The position numbers were made by a program, and so were the translations under genes. Shown here one piece after another: positions 17,698 through 26,207 of a stretch of DNA of 64,000 nucleotides (within the stretch, counting starts at the first letter, position 1; every line of letters begins with the position of its first letter). The notes beneath the pieces were generated by a model, which ran no database searches, was not told the DNA's origin, and was given only the letters and a program-made list of their open reading frames with translations. Location of the stretch: assembly GCF_012928505.1 (NCBI RefSeq), contig NZ_JABBJN010000007.1, positions 1 through 64,000 on the forward strand. The letters run 5' to 3'. This DNA comes from Achromobacter sp. Bel. Its GTDB lineage: Bacteria; Pseudomonadota; Gammaproteobacteria; Burkholderiales; Burkholderiaceae_B.

Positions 17698-18288
17698 ATG
17701 CCTGTCCACGTCCCCACTCCGCCGCCCGCCCTGGCGGACCTGCTGTCGGAAAATCTGGCCGTGGTCTTCTGCGGCATCAATCCCGGCTTGCGGGCCGCGG
17801 CGACGGGCCATCATTTCGACGGGGCCAACAACCGCTTCTGGCGGGTCCTGCATCTGGCCGGGTTCACCCCCATGCAAATCCGCCCCGCCGACGATCGGGA
17901 CCTGCTTGCCTACGGTTGCGGGCTGACCACGGCGGTGGGCCGGCCAACGGCGCGCGCGGATCAGTTGTCGCGGCAGGAACTGCTGGATTCGGCAATGGCG
18001 CTGCGGCAAAAGATCCAGCGGTATCGTCCCGCCCACATCGCCTTCCTGGGCAAAGCCGCTTACGCGGCCATCTCCGGACAGCGGCAGGTCTTGTGGGGAC
18101 GCCAGGCAGAGCCTTTCGGCGGCGCCCAGGCATGGGTCTTGCCGAACCCCAGCGGGCTGAACCGTTTGTTCAGCGTGGACGACCTGGTGGGCGCCTATCG
18201 GGCACTAGTTGCTGCTACGTCGCCAACCCCGCCGCCAATGCCAACGCCCGCGCCAGGAACGCTGACTGGTCGTCCTTGCGGTAGCTGA
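17698..18288 (+). CDS. mug: G/U mismatch-specific DNA glycosylase
   Basis: 196 residues. The two diagnostic motifs of the MUG/TDG branch of uracil-DNA glycosylases are present: GINPGLRAAATGHHFDGANN near residue 28 and NPSGLNR near residue 151. The enzyme removes uracil or ethenocytosine opposite guanine in base-excision repair. The last ~30 residues are Pro/Thr-rich and coincide with the 74-bp tail-to-tail overlap with catR, so the tail may be a late extension. Confidence 0.88.
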   Translation: MPVHVPTPPPALADLLSENLAVVFCGINPGLRAAATGHHFDGANNRFWRVLHLAGFTPMQIRPADDRDLLAYGCGLTTAVGRPTARADQLSRQELLDSAMALRQKIQRYRPAHIAFLGKAAYAAISGQRQVLWGRQAEPFGGAQAWVLPNPSGLNRLFSVDDLVGAYRALVAATSPTPPPMPTPAPGTLTGRPCGS

Positions 18289-19096
18289 CAATCACCGGCG
18301 ACACGAACGCGTCGCCCTCGATCCGCACATGGACCACATCCTGCCGCTGCAGGCGCTGCACCGAAGCCGGCACCACTGACACGCCCAGGCCCGCCGCCAC
18401 CAGACCGATCGCCGTCTGCAACTCGTTGGCTTCCTGCACGACCTGCAGCGCGTAGCCCGCCGCGCGGAACAGCCCCAGCACGTGGTCCGCGAAGTTCGGC
18501 CGCGGCCTGGCCGGATACAGCACGAAAGGCTCTTGCGCCAGGCGGTCCACCGATACGCTGCCCATCGCCGCCAGCGGATGATGCCGCGGCACGGCAGCCA
18601 TCAGCGGTTCGGTCATCAGCACCCGGCGTTCGATCGCCGGATCATCGAACAGGATCCGGCCGATTCCCAGGTCGATGCGCCCAGCCTTCAACGCCTCAAG
18701 TTGGGGCAGCGTGGTCATTTCCGTCAACCCCACTTCCACCTGCGGATCCGCGCTGCGCAATTGGCGGATCAGTTCGGGCACGAATCCATAAAGGGTCGAC
18801 GGCACGAAACCGATGCCGAACCAGCGCCGCTGCGTTTGCCCAAGACGGCGCGTGCCTTCCAGCACTTCGTCCAGCCGCGCGGTCAGCAGCCTGGACTGCT
18901 CCAGCAGGAAGCGTCCGGCTTCGGTCAGCCGCAAGGCGCGGGTCGTGCGTTCAAACAGCTGCACGCCCAGTGCGTCCTCGAATTGGCGGATCTGCCGGCT
19001 GAGCGGCGGCTGGGCGATGTGCAGACGGGCGGCGGCGCGTGTGAAGCTGCCCTCTTCCGCGACGGCCTGGAAATAGCGCAACTGTCTGAGTTGCAT
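18215..19096 (-). CDS. catR: LysR-type regulator of the catechol branch (CatR/CatM-like)
   Basis: 293 residues. The N-terminus MQLRQLRYFQAVAEEGSFTR with HIAQPPLSRQIRQFEDALGV, and the effector domain with SYRKDD, match the CatM/BenM/CatR subgroup that senses cis,cis-muconate. It is divergent from catB, the standard arrangement for autoregulated catR with activation of catB. The 3' end overlaps mug by 74 bp in the opposite orientation. Confidence 0.85.
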   Translation of the reverse strand: MQLRQLRYFQAVAEEGSFTRAAARLHIAQPPLSRQIRQFEDALGVQLFERTTRALRLTEAGRFLLEQSRLLTARLDEVLEGTRRLGQTQRRWFGIGFVPSTLYGFVPELIRQLRSADPQVEVGLTEMTTLPQLEALKAGRIDLGIGRILFDDPAIERRVLMTEPLMAAVPRHHPLAAMGSVSVDRLAQEPFVLYPARPRPNFADHVLGLFRAAGYALQVVQEANELQTAIGLVAAGLGVSVVPASVQRLQRQDVVHVRIEGDAFVSPVIVSYRKDDQSAFLARALALAAGLAT

Positions 19097-19203
19097 GGTT
19101 TATTTAGACTGTAAAGGTATGAATCGGAACCTATATAGTCTTGGACTCAATGAGAAAGCGCAAGCCATACTGGCAAAATCGCGACATTCTTGGCAATAAA
19201 AGT
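19097..19203. promoter_or_regulatory. catR-catB divergent control region
   Basis: The 107-bp spacer contains an inverted repeat AGGT (19115-19118)/ACCT (19129-19132) in a GGTAT...ATA context, close to the LysR-type T-N11-A pattern. This is a plausible CatR recognition site overlapping the catR promoter. Confidence 0.4.
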
Positions 19204-20328
19204 ATGAATCCGGCAAGCATTCTCTCGGTCGAGACCATTCTGGTGGACCTGCCCACCATCCGCGCCCACCAACTGGCCATGGCCGTCATGCAGCGTCAGA
19301 CGCTCGCGGTCGTTCGCCTGACCTGCAGCGACGGCATCGAAGGCATTGGCGAAGCCACCACCATCGGTGGCCTGTCCTATGGCGAAGAAAGCCCCGAAGG
19401 CATCAAGCTGGCTATCGATACCTATCTGGCCCCGGCGCTGGCCGGCATGGACGCGACCAACATCCATGCGGCCATGCAGCGCCTGGAAAAGGTGGCGCGC
19501 GGCAATCGCTTTGCGAAGTCCGCGCTGGAGACCGCACTGCTGGACGCCCAAGGCAAGCGCCTGAACGTGCCCGTATCGACCCTGCTGGGCGGCGCCGTGC
19601 GCACGCGCATGCCGGTGCTGTGGACGCTGGCCAGCGGCGACACCGCCCGCGACATTGAAGAAGCCGAATCGCTGCTGCACAGCCGCCGCCACAATACGTT
19701 CAAGCTGAAAGTGGGCCGCCGCGCCGTGTCGGAAGACGTGGCGCACGTGTCGCGCATCAAGCAAGCGCTGGGCGACCGCGCCCGCGTGACGGTGGACGTG
19801 AATCAAGCCTGGAACGAAGCCGATGCCGCCGGCGCCATCGCGCGCCTGGAAGCGGCCGGCGTCGACCTGATCGAACAGCCTATCCCGCGCGCCAATCTGC
19901 CCGGCATGGCCCGGTTGGCCGCGCGTTTCGTGGTGCCCATCATGGCGGACGAAGCCGTGAACGGTCCCGAGGACGCGCTGGACATCGCGCGCCAGGGCTC
20001 GGCCGACGTGCTGGCGCTGAAGATCGCCAAGTCGGGTGGCCTGTATGAGATGCTGCGCACCGCAGCCGTGGGCGATGCGGCCGGCATGTCGCTGTACGGC
20101 GGCACGATGCTGGAAGGCTCGATCGGGTCTATCGCATCGGCGCACGGCTTTGCGTGCCTGCCGCGCCTGTCCTGGGGCACCGAACTGTTCGGCCCGCTGC
20201 TGCTGAAAGACGACATCGTCGCCAACCCGCCGCGCTATGCCGATTTCGAACTTGAATTGCCCACTGGCCCCGGCCTGGGACTGACGCTGGACGAAGACAA
20301 ACTGAATTTCTACCGCCGGGACCGCTGA
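19204..20328 (+). CDS. catB: Muconate cycloisomerase
   Basis: 374 residues of the enolase superfamily, muconate-lactonizing subgroup. Catalytic elements are visible: the Lys pair in TFKLKVGRR, metal ligands in VTVDVNQAW, LIEQPIP and PIMADEAVN, and the second base Lys in LALKIAKSGGL. The enzyme converts cis,cis-muconate to muconolactone in the ortho pathway from catechol. The start chosen is the ATG at 19204 (MNPASILSVETILVDLPTIR); an in-frame extension upstream is not typical. catA and catC are not in the window. A Bug receptor follows 110 bp downstream. Confidence 0.93.
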   Translation: MNPASILSVETILVDLPTIRAHQLAMAVMQRQTLAVVRLTCSDGIEGIGEATTIGGLSYGEESPEGIKLAIDTYLAPALAGMDATNIHAAMQRLEKVARGNRFAKSALETALLDAQGKRLNVPVSTLLGGAVRTRMPVLWTLASGDTARDIEEAESLLHSRRHNTFKLKVGRRAVSEDVAHVSRIKQALGDRARVTVDVNQAWNEADAAGAIARLEAAGVDLIEQPIPRANLPGMARLAARFVVPIMADEAVNGPEDALDIARQGSADVLALKIAKSGGLYEMLRTAAVGDAAGMSLYGGTMLEGSIGSIASAHGFACLPRLSWGTELFGPLLLKDDIVANPPRYADFELELPTGPGLGLTLDEDKLNFYRRDR

Positions 20329-20438
20329 CCGGCCCACGGGCACGCACGCACGCAAAACGTAATACGCACCAGGACACACCCGGCCGCGCCCGCCTTGAAG
20401 GGCGCACCCACAATAATTCAAGCACCACGGAGACAACC

Positions 20439-21425
20439 ATGCGCATGCGCCATGTACTCAAACCCTTTGCCCGCGCCGTCCTGGCGCTATCGCTGCTGGG
20501 CGGCGCGTCCGCCGCGCTGGCGGACAGCTATCCCGACCGTCCGATCAAATGGGTCGTGCCCTTCCCGCCCGGAGGCGCCATGGACAGCATCGCCCGCACG
20601 CTGGGCGAATCCATGGGCAAGCAATTGAACACGTCCGTCATCGTCGAGAACCGTGCCGGCGCGGGCGGCAACATCGGCGCGGCCACGGTCGCACGGTCCA
20701 AGCCCGACGGCTACACGATCCTGATCGTGGCCAACGGCATGGCCGTGAACCCGGCGCTGTATGCCGACCTGAACTACGACCCCATCAAGGACTTCGCGCC
20801 GATTTCGCTCTTGGCCGTGGTGCCCAATGTGCTGGTCACCAATCCCGCCCGCACTGGCGCAACCAGCGTGCAAGACGTGATCGCCAAGGCGAAGGCCCAG
20901 CCCAACCACTACACCTACGCCTCGGCCGGCGTGGGCACGTCGATCCACCTGGCGGGCGAACTCTTTGTGTCGATGACCGGCGTCGACATGCTGCACGTGC
21001 CTTACAAGGGTAGCGGCCCGGCTGTGGCCGATCTGCTGGGCGGCCAGGTCGACTACATGTTCGACAGCATCACGTCCGCCAAACCGCACATCACCACCGG
21101 CAAACTGCGTGCCCTGGCGGTTACCACGACCAAGCGCTCCGCCGCCCTGCCCGATGTGCCGACCCTGCAGGAAGCCGGCGTGCCGGGCTACGAGCTGATG
21201 CCCTGGTTCGCGGCCTTCGCTCCCGCCGGCACCCCGCCGGAAGTGGTCGCCAAGCTGAACGACGCCATGCGCACGGCGCTGGCCGAGCTGAACGTGAAGG
21301 CGACGCTGGATTCGATCGGCGCGGAGTCGATCGGCAGCAGCCCGGACGCGCTGCGCGACCATCTGGCCAAAGAAACCGAACAGTGGAAGACCTTGGTCAA
21401 GGAACGCAACATCAAGATCAACTGA
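20439..21425 (+). CDS. Bug/TctC-family periplasmic solute receptor
   Basis: 328 residues with a signal peptide (LALSLLGGASAALADSYP) and the Bug fold: YPDRPIKWVVPFPPGGAMDS, NRAGAGGNIGAATVARS, MLHVPYKGSGPAVADLLGGQ and GTPPEVVAKLND. It lies directly behind catB, implying import of an aromatic or muconate-type acid that feeds the catechol pathway; this is inference from position. A GGAG precedes the ATG. Confidence 0.9.
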   Translation: MRMRHVLKPFARAVLALSLLGGASAALADSYPDRPIKWVVPFPPGGAMDSIARTLGESMGKQLNTSVIVENRAGAGGNIGAATVARSKPDGYTILIVANGMAVNPALYADLNYDPIKDFAPISLLAVVPNVLVTNPARTGATSVQDVIAKAKAQPNHYTYASAGVGTSIHLAGELFVSMTGVDMLHVPYKGSGPAVADLLGGQVDYMFDSITSAKPHITTGKLRALAVTTTKRSAALPDVPTLQEAGVPGYELMPWFAAFAPAGTPPEVVAKLNDAMRTALAELNVKATLDSIGAESIGSSPDALRDHLAKETEQWKTLVKERNIKIN

Positions 21426-21433
21426 TGCGGCGG

Positions 21434-21450
21434 GGCGGGCACTGCCCGCC
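21434..21450. terminator. Stem-loop between convergent bug and gntR genes
   Basis: GGCGGGC (21434-21440), ACT loop, GCCCGCC (21444-21450): a perfect 7-bp GC stem nine bases after the Bug stop and just before the convergent GntR stop. No T-tract follows, so termination may be bidirectional and weak, or the stem may protect the mRNA 3' end. Confidence 0.5.
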
Positions 21451-21458
21451 TGAATACC

Positions 21459-22184
21459 TTAAGCGGGCGCAAGCGTCGCCGAGGCATCCAGCAGATGGTC
21501 GACAATGGCCAGGATCTGCTCGGCGGCCAGCCCGATGTGCCGTTCCAACGCGGCCTCTGCTTTTTCCGCCTGGCCTTGGCGGCTAAGCGCGATCAATTCC
21601 CGGTGCTCGTCATGGGCCTGTTGGCGGATCGGCGCATTGACGATCTGGAACCGGAAATAGCGTTCGGATTTTTCGTGCAGCGCACGGACCATGCCCAGCG
21701 CCGCCGGCCGTTGCGCGGACCGGTACAGCAACTCGTGAAGCTGCCAATTCAGCCGCCCCCACTGCTCGGGCGCCGCCGCGTCCATCTGCGCCACCACGGC
21801 TTCGGCAAGGTCCAGATCGCCGCGGTCATGCTGCTGCACGGCAAGGCGGAACAGCCAAGGCTCCAGCCGCATGCGGATATCAAAGAACTCCTGCACTTCG
21901 GCACGCGACAGCATCGACACATAGGCGCCCCGATGCGGGATCATGTCGATCAGCCCTTCGGCGCTCAATTGGCGGATGGCCTCGCGCACCGGCAGGCGGC
22001 TCACGCCCAGCTCTTCCGCGAACAACTCCTGGCGCAGCGCGGAACCCGGCGGGATCACGCCCGAAAGGATGCGGTCGCGCAGTTCGTCCACCACCAGATC
22101 GACAGCGGTCTTGCGGACAAGCCGCCCGGCGGTTCCGGTCTGGGGACGGGTCGGGGAAGCGGAAAGCGGCGAATGCTGGGACAC
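21459..22184 (-). CDS. GntR-family (FCD/FadR-type) transcriptional regulator
   Basis: 241 residues from a GTG at 22184 with AGGCAGG about six bases upstream. An ATG at 22286 would add an atypical 34-residue prefix. The N-terminal winged helix (AVDLVVDELRDRILSGVIPPGSALRQELFAEELGVSRLPVREAIRQL) is followed by an all-helical FCD effector domain with metal-ligand-type residues (D-x3-R in DIRMRLEP, then two His). It is divergent from the DapA-like/Bug operon, and two matching palindromes in the shared spacer are its probable operators. Confidence 0.87.
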   Translation of the reverse strand: MSQHSPLSASPTRPQTGTAGRLVRKTAVDLVVDELRDRILSGVIPPGSALRQELFAEELGVSRLPVREAIRQLSAEGLIDMIPHRGAYVSMLSRAEVQEFFDIRMRLEPWLFRLAVQQHDRGDLDLAEAVVAQMDAAAPEQWGRLNWQLHELLYRSAQRPAALGMVRALHEKSERYFRFQIVNAPIRQQAHDEHRELIALSRQGQAEKAEAALERHIGLAAEQILAIVDHLLDASATLAPA

Positions 22185-22310
22185 GTGAAACCTGCCTGGT
22201 TGGGCCGCCGGCAAACGCCAGGCGACAGGGAATGCCGGCATCAAGTCCGTTATTCCCAGGAAAACCCTGAGAGACAGCCGGTACACGATGCCCGTTTAAT
22301 GTAAGTATAT

Positions 22311-22325
22311 TGGATCCATGATCCA
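22311..22325. promoter_or_regulatory. GntR operator 1
   Basis: TGGATCCATGATCCA is a palindrome of form TGGAT-N5-ATCCA, the same arms as the site at 22397-22411. It overlaps the spacer of a possible minus-strand promoter for gntR (TATACT read on the minus strand at 22309-22304), which would allow autorepression. Confidence 0.6.
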
Positions 22326-22333
22326 GTGACTAA

Positions 22334-22383
22334 CGCCGCCATCTAACGATGCGGCGCTCCGAGGCAAATCGCCTCGTTTTTTT
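22334..22383 (+). terminator. Two-hairpin intrinsic terminator upstream of the DapA-like operon
   Basis: A first hairpin has arms at 22334-22343 and 22348-22356 with one bulged base. A second, CGAGGC (22360-22365)/GCCTCG (22371-22376) with a 5-nt loop, is followed by seven T (22377-22383). This is a textbook rho-independent terminator on the plus strand, placed between the two operators and before the likely operon promoter. What transcript it ends is unclear. Confidence 0.7.
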
Positions 22384-22411
22384 GACGTTTAATTTTTGGA
22401 TCCAATATCCA
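22382..22411 (+). promoter_or_regulatory. Probable operon promoter with GntR operator 2
   Basis: TTGACG at 22382-22387 is a good -35. The palindrome TGGATCCAATATCCA (22397-22411, TGGAT-N5-ATCCA) covers the spacer and -10 region (AATATC or TATCCA). Binding there would block RNA polymerase. Confidence 0.5.
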
Positions 22412-22464
22412 ATAACCAATATCCGCCTGAAACAAACAGGCGGGCACGCATCAGGAGCGGCAGC

Positions 22465-23367
22465 ATGAGCATTCAATGGCAAGGCGTCTTTCCCGCCGTC
22501 ACCACCAAACTGAATCCCGATTTCTCGCTGGACCTGGACGCATTGCGCCAAGGCCTGGAACGGCTGATCGCCAGCGGCGTGGGCGGCGTCGTCATGATGG
22601 GCATGGTGGGTGAAAACGCCCAACTATCGCCCGACGAAAAACTGACGGTCCTGCGCACGGCCGTGGAAACCGTGCGCGGGCGCGTGCCGGTGATCTCCGG
22701 CGTGGCCGAAACCGGAACCGCCCGCGCCGCCGCGTTCGCACAGGAAGCCGCGAAGATCGGCGTGAACGGCCTGATGGTCTTTCCGGGCCTGACCTACAAG
22801 TCGGACAATCGTGAAACGGTGGCGTTCTACCGGGCGGTGGCGCAGGCAAGCCCCCTGCCCATCCTGCTTTACAACAACCCCCGCGGCTATGGCGTCGACC
22901 TGACGCCGGACGTGGTGGCCGAATTGCTGGAAGAACCGACCATCGTGGCCATCAAGGAAGAGTCCTACGACACGACGCGCGTGACCGACCTGATCAGCCG
23001 TTTCGGCGACCGTCTGGCGGTGGTCTGCGGCGTGGACGACCTGGTGCTGGAAAGCGCCGCCCTGGGCGTGACCGCCTGGGTATCGGGCATGGCCAACGCC
23101 GTTCCCAAGGCTTCGGTCGACTTGCTGCGCTTGGCTGCCGAGGGCGATTTCGTGCGTGCCCGCAAGCTGTACGCGGCGCTGACGCCGTTGTTCCACCTGG
23201 ACACGGTGGTCAAGCTGGTACAGCACATCAAGCTGGCCGAGCACCTGATCACCGGCAGCGCCGAAACCGTCAAGCCACCGCGCCTGGACCTTGCCGGCGC
23301 GGAACGCGAACGCACCATCGCCATCACCAAACAGACGCTCGCGGACCTGTCCGCCCTGGGCTACTGA
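22465..23367 (+). CDS. Dihydrodipicolinate-synthase-family lyase (LhpC-like)
   Basis: 300 residues, a TIM-barrel class I aldolase/dehydratase. The Schiff-base Lys is K164 in IVAIKEESYD, and the conserved Tyr is Y136 in LLYNNPRGYG. GENAQLSPDEK replaces the GTTGE loop of DapA, arguing against a lysine-biosynthetic role. The C-terminal half (GVDDLVLESAALGVTAWVSGM, PKASVDLLRLA) resembles 1-pyrroline-4-hydroxy-2-carboxylate deaminases and related keto-acid lyases. AGGAGCGG precedes the ATG. It is the first gene of a GntR-controlled operon with a Bug receptor, so it is probably catabolic; the substrate is not determined. Confidence 0.82.
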   Translation: MSIQWQGVFPAVTTKLNPDFSLDLDALRQGLERLIASGVGGVVMMGMVGENAQLSPDEKLTVLRTAVETVRGRVPVISGVAETGTARAAAFAQEAAKIGVNGLMVFPGLTYKSDNRETVAFYRAVAQASPLPILLYNNPRGYGVDLTPDVVAELLEEPTIVAIKEESYDTTRVTDLISRFGDRLAVVCGVDDLVLESAALGVTAWVSGMANAVPKASVDLLRLAAEGDFVRARKLYAALTPLFHLDTVVKLVQHIKLAEHLITGSAETVKPPRLDLAGAERERTIAITKQTLADLSALGY

Positions 23368-23390
23368 TCACTGATTCCGGAACCGCCACC

Positions 23391-24347
23391 ATGCGACTCA
23401 TCCGCCTGCCCGCGCTGATCCTCAGCGCCCTGATTGCCCAGTCCGCCGCGCATGCCGCAGACTATCCCGTCCGCTCCATGGAACTGGTGGTCGCCTACCA
23501 GCCGGGCGGCGGCAGCGACAACACCGCCCGCGCTATCGCTGAAGCCGTGCGCCCGCCGCTGTTGGCCCAGCCCACCGTCGTGATCAATAAGCCCGGCGCA
23601 AGCGGCTCCATCGGCTGGTCGTATGTGGCCAACGCGCAGCCCGACGGCTACAAGCTCGTCCTGATGACGCCGGAAATGCTGGTGGTGCCGCTGATGGGCA
23701 TCGGCAAGACCACCGTCAACGACTTCCTGCCGATCGCGCGCTTCACGGACGATCCGTCGTCGGTGACGGTGCGTGCCGATGCGCCATGGAAAACAGTGGA
23801 AGAGTTCCTGGAGTACGCCAAGAAGAACCCGGAGCGGGTGGCGGTATCCAACGCAGGCATCGGCACCGTGCCGCACATGGCGGCCGCGGCGCTGGGCGAA
23901 CAGACCGGTGTGCAGTTCGTGCACGTGCCCTATCAGGGATCGGCGCCGGCCATCATGGGCCTGTTGGCGGGCGACGTGCAAGCCACGACGGTCGCCTACG
24001 CCGAACTGCAGCAGCACGTTGACACCGGCAAGCTGCGCACGCTGGCAGTGATGGCGCCGCAACGCCTGGAAAACCTGCCCGCCGTGCCGACCATGAAGGA
24101 ACGCGGCGCCGACCTGCAATTCAGCGTCTGGCGTGGCATCGGCCTGCCCAAATCCGCCCCTGCGGACGCGGTGGCGAAATGGCGCGCCGCCGCCGGCCAG
24201 GTGGCGCAATCCAAGGAATTCCAGAGCCTGATGCGCAAGCAGAACCTGACGCCGTCCTATGCCGATCAACCGCAGTTCGCCGCCGACGTGGCCCGCCAGG
24301 AACAGGCCTTCAACATCCTGGTGCCCAAGCTGAACCTGAAACCGTAG
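23391..24347 (+). CDS. Bug/TctC-family periplasmic solute receptor
   Basis: 318 residues with a signal peptide (LPALILSALIAQSAAHAAD) and Bug motifs: YPVRSMELVVAYQPGGGSDN, NKPGASGSIGWSYV, FVHVPYQGSAPAIMGLLAGD and a PAVPTMKERG segment. The sequence diverges from the other three Bug proteins (AYQPGGGSDN rather than PYPPGG). It lies 23 bp behind the DapA-like gene in the same operon. Its stop is 22 bp from that of the convergent Bug gene. Confidence 0.9.
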   Translation: MRLIRLPALILSALIAQSAAHAADYPVRSMELVVAYQPGGGSDNTARAIAEAVRPPLLAQPTVVINKPGASGSIGWSYVANAQPDGYKLVLMTPEMLVVPLMGIGKTTVNDFLPIARFTDDPSSVTVRADAPWKTVEEFLEYAKKNPERVAVSNAGIGTVPHMAAAALGEQTGVQFVHVPYQGSAPAIMGLLAGDVQATTVAYAELQQHVDTGKLRTLAVMAPQRLENLPAVPTMKERGADLQFSVWRGIGLPKSAPADAVAKWRAAAGQVAQSKEFQSLMRKQNLTPSYADQPQFAADVARQEQAFNILVPKLNLKP

Positions 24348-24369
24348 GTCCAGCCGGGGCTTTCGCGCC

Positions 24370-25359
24370 CTATTCCACCGTTGCGCCGGATGTCTTCACG
24401 ACCTCGGCCCAACGGGGGATCTCGGTGGCCATCAGCGCACGCAGTTCATCCGGCGTGCTGCCCACCAGCTCCATGCCCATGGTTTTGCCCAGCTTTTCCT
24501 GGACGTCGGGCTCTTTCAGGATGACCGCGATTTCCTGCGCCAACTTGTCCAGGATCGGCTTGGGCGTGCCCTTGGGTGCATAGACGGCCTGCCACGAAGC
24601 CATCTGGAAGCCCGGCACGCCGGCCTCCTGCATGGTCGGCACGTCAGGCGCCAGCGAGATGCGGTCCTTCGTGGTGACGGCCAGCAACTTCAGCTTGCCC
24701 GTCTGCAACAGCGGCAAGGCCGCCGTCATCTGGTCGAACATGAAGGTCACAGCGCCGGACGACACGTCCACCATCGCGGGCGGCGTGCCCTTGTACGGCA
24801 CATGCGTCAGCGGCACGCCGATCATGCTGGAGAACAGTTCGCCGGCCAAGTGGGTGGACGTGCCCGCGCCGGAAGACGCGAACGTGCGCTTGTTCGGGTC
24901 GCGCTTGAGCAAGGCGATCAGGTCGGCCACCGAATTCACGCCCAGATTGGGATCCACCAGCAGCACATTGGGCAGGTAGGCGATCAGGGACACCGGTTCA
25001 AAGTCCTTCACCGGGTCGTACTTCAGGTTCTTGTACAGGCTGGCGTTGATGGCGTGCGTGCTGATGGTGCCGCCGAACAGCGTGTAGCCGTCGGGCGGCG
25101 CCTTGGCCACATAGGTCGCGCCGATGCCGCCGGCAGCACCAGGCTTGTTTTCGACGATGACGTTCTGATGCAGGCGGTCGCCCAGCTTCTGGGCCAACAC
25201 CCGGCCCACCACGTCGGTCGAACCGCCGACGGTGAACGGCACCACGTAGGAAATCGGCTTCTGGGCGGGCCAGTCGGCGGCGCTGGCTGGCATGGCCGCC
25301 AGGCCAAGGGCGGCGCCGGCCAGCAGCGCGCCCAACGCGCTGCGTCGTTGCTTATTCAT
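24370..25359 (-). CDS. Bug/TctC-family periplasmic solute receptor
   Basis: 329 residues with a signal peptide (ALLAGAALGLAAMPASAADWP) and the motifs WPAQKPISYVVPFTVGGSTDV, NKPGAAGGIGATYVAK, LTHVPYKGTPPAMVDV and GTPKPILDKLA. It is the last gene of the IlvD/Edd-RraA-Bug operon. It faces another Bug gene tail to tail, with only 22 bp between stops. Confidence 0.9.
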   Translation of the reverse strand: MNKQRRSALGALLAGAALGLAAMPASAADWPAQKPISYVVPFTVGGSTDVVGRVLAQKLGDRLHQNVIVENKPGAAGGIGATYVAKAPPDGYTLFGGTISTHAINASLYKNLKYDPVKDFEPVSLIAYLPNVLLVDPNLGVNSVADLIALLKRDPNKRTFASSGAGTSTHLAGELFSSMIGVPLTHVPYKGTPPAMVDVSSGAVTFMFDQMTAALPLLQTGKLKLLAVTTKDRISLAPDVPTMQEAGVPGFQMASWQAVYAPKGTPKPILDKLAQEIAVILKEPDVQEKLGKTMGMELVGSTPDELRALMATEIPRWAEVVKTSGATVE

Positions 25360-25418
25360 GATGTCTCCTGCCTTGATTTATAGGTATGGGTCGCCGGCCG
25401 GACGGCCGGCGGCAAGGC

Positions 25419-26138
25419 TCAACGGCCCTGTTCTTTGCGCCACGCGGCGAATTTGTCTTTGGTGCCCGGGTCGGTGGGCGGATACAGGCCCAGAATGGAC
25501 GCGCCCTGCTGCACCTGGCTGGTCACGAAGTCTTCGAAGGCGGTCATTTCCACGGCCTCGACCGAGATCTCGTCGGCCAGATGCGCGGGGATCACCACGA
25601 CGCCCTCGCGGTCGCCCACCACGATGTCGCCCGGCCACACGGCCACGTCGCCGCAGCCGATGGGCGCGTTGATGTCCAGCGCCTGATGCAATGTCAGATT
25701 GGTGGGCGCCGACGGCCTCTGGTGATAGGCGGCAAAGCCCAGCTCGGCGATTTCGGGGGAATCTCGAAAACCGCCATCGGTGACCACACCCGCCACGCCG
25801 CGCTTCATCAGGCGCGTGACCAGGATGGAACCTGCGGACGCAGCGCGCGCGTCTTTGCGGCTGTCCATGACCAGCACCGCGCCTTCCGGGCAGGTCTCGA
25901 CCGCGACGCGCTGCGGGTGCGAGCGGTCTTCGAACACTTTGATGGTGTTCAGGTCTTCACGGGCAGGGATATAGCGCAAGGTAAAAGCCGGGCCGACCAT
26001 ATTGGGCAGATTGGCGTTCAACGGGCGCACGTCCTGGATGAACTGGTTGCGCAGGCCGCGCTTGAACAGGGCCGTGCACAGCGTGGCCGTGCTGATGCCG
26101 GCCAGGCGGGCGCGGGTTTCGGGATTCATTTGGGACAC
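25419..26138 (-). CDS. RraA-fold aldolase/decarboxylase-family protein
   Basis: 239 residues from a GTG at 26138 with GGAG five bases upstream. It has the RraA/HMG-aldolase fold signature: VGPAFTLRYIP, VLVMDSRKDARAASAGSILVTRLMKRGVAGVVTDGGFRD with the active-site Arg/Asp, and GDVAVWPGDIVVGDREGVVVIP. In catabolic operons this family contains 4-hydroxy-4-methyl-2-oxoglutarate and related oxo-acid aldolases, a better fit here than the RNase E inhibitor. It lies between the IlvD/Edd dehydratase and a Bug receptor in one operon. Confidence 0.82.
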   Translation of the reverse strand: MSQMNPETRARLAGISTATLCTALFKRGLRNQFIQDVRPLNANLPNMVGPAFTLRYIPAREDLNTIKVFEDRSHPQRVAVETCPEGAVLVMDSRKDARAASAGSILVTRLMKRGVAGVVTDGGFRDSPEIAELGFAAYHQRPSAPTNLTLHQALDINAPIGCGDVAVWPGDIVVGDREGVVVIPAHLADEISVEAVEMTAFEDFVTSQVQQGASILGLYPPTDPGTKDKFAAWRKEQGR

Positions 26139-26207
26139 GATGACTCCGGGGGGGGCGGTAGACAATGGATAAGGGGGCACGTGGCGGGTGCGACCCGCCC
26201 GGCGTGC

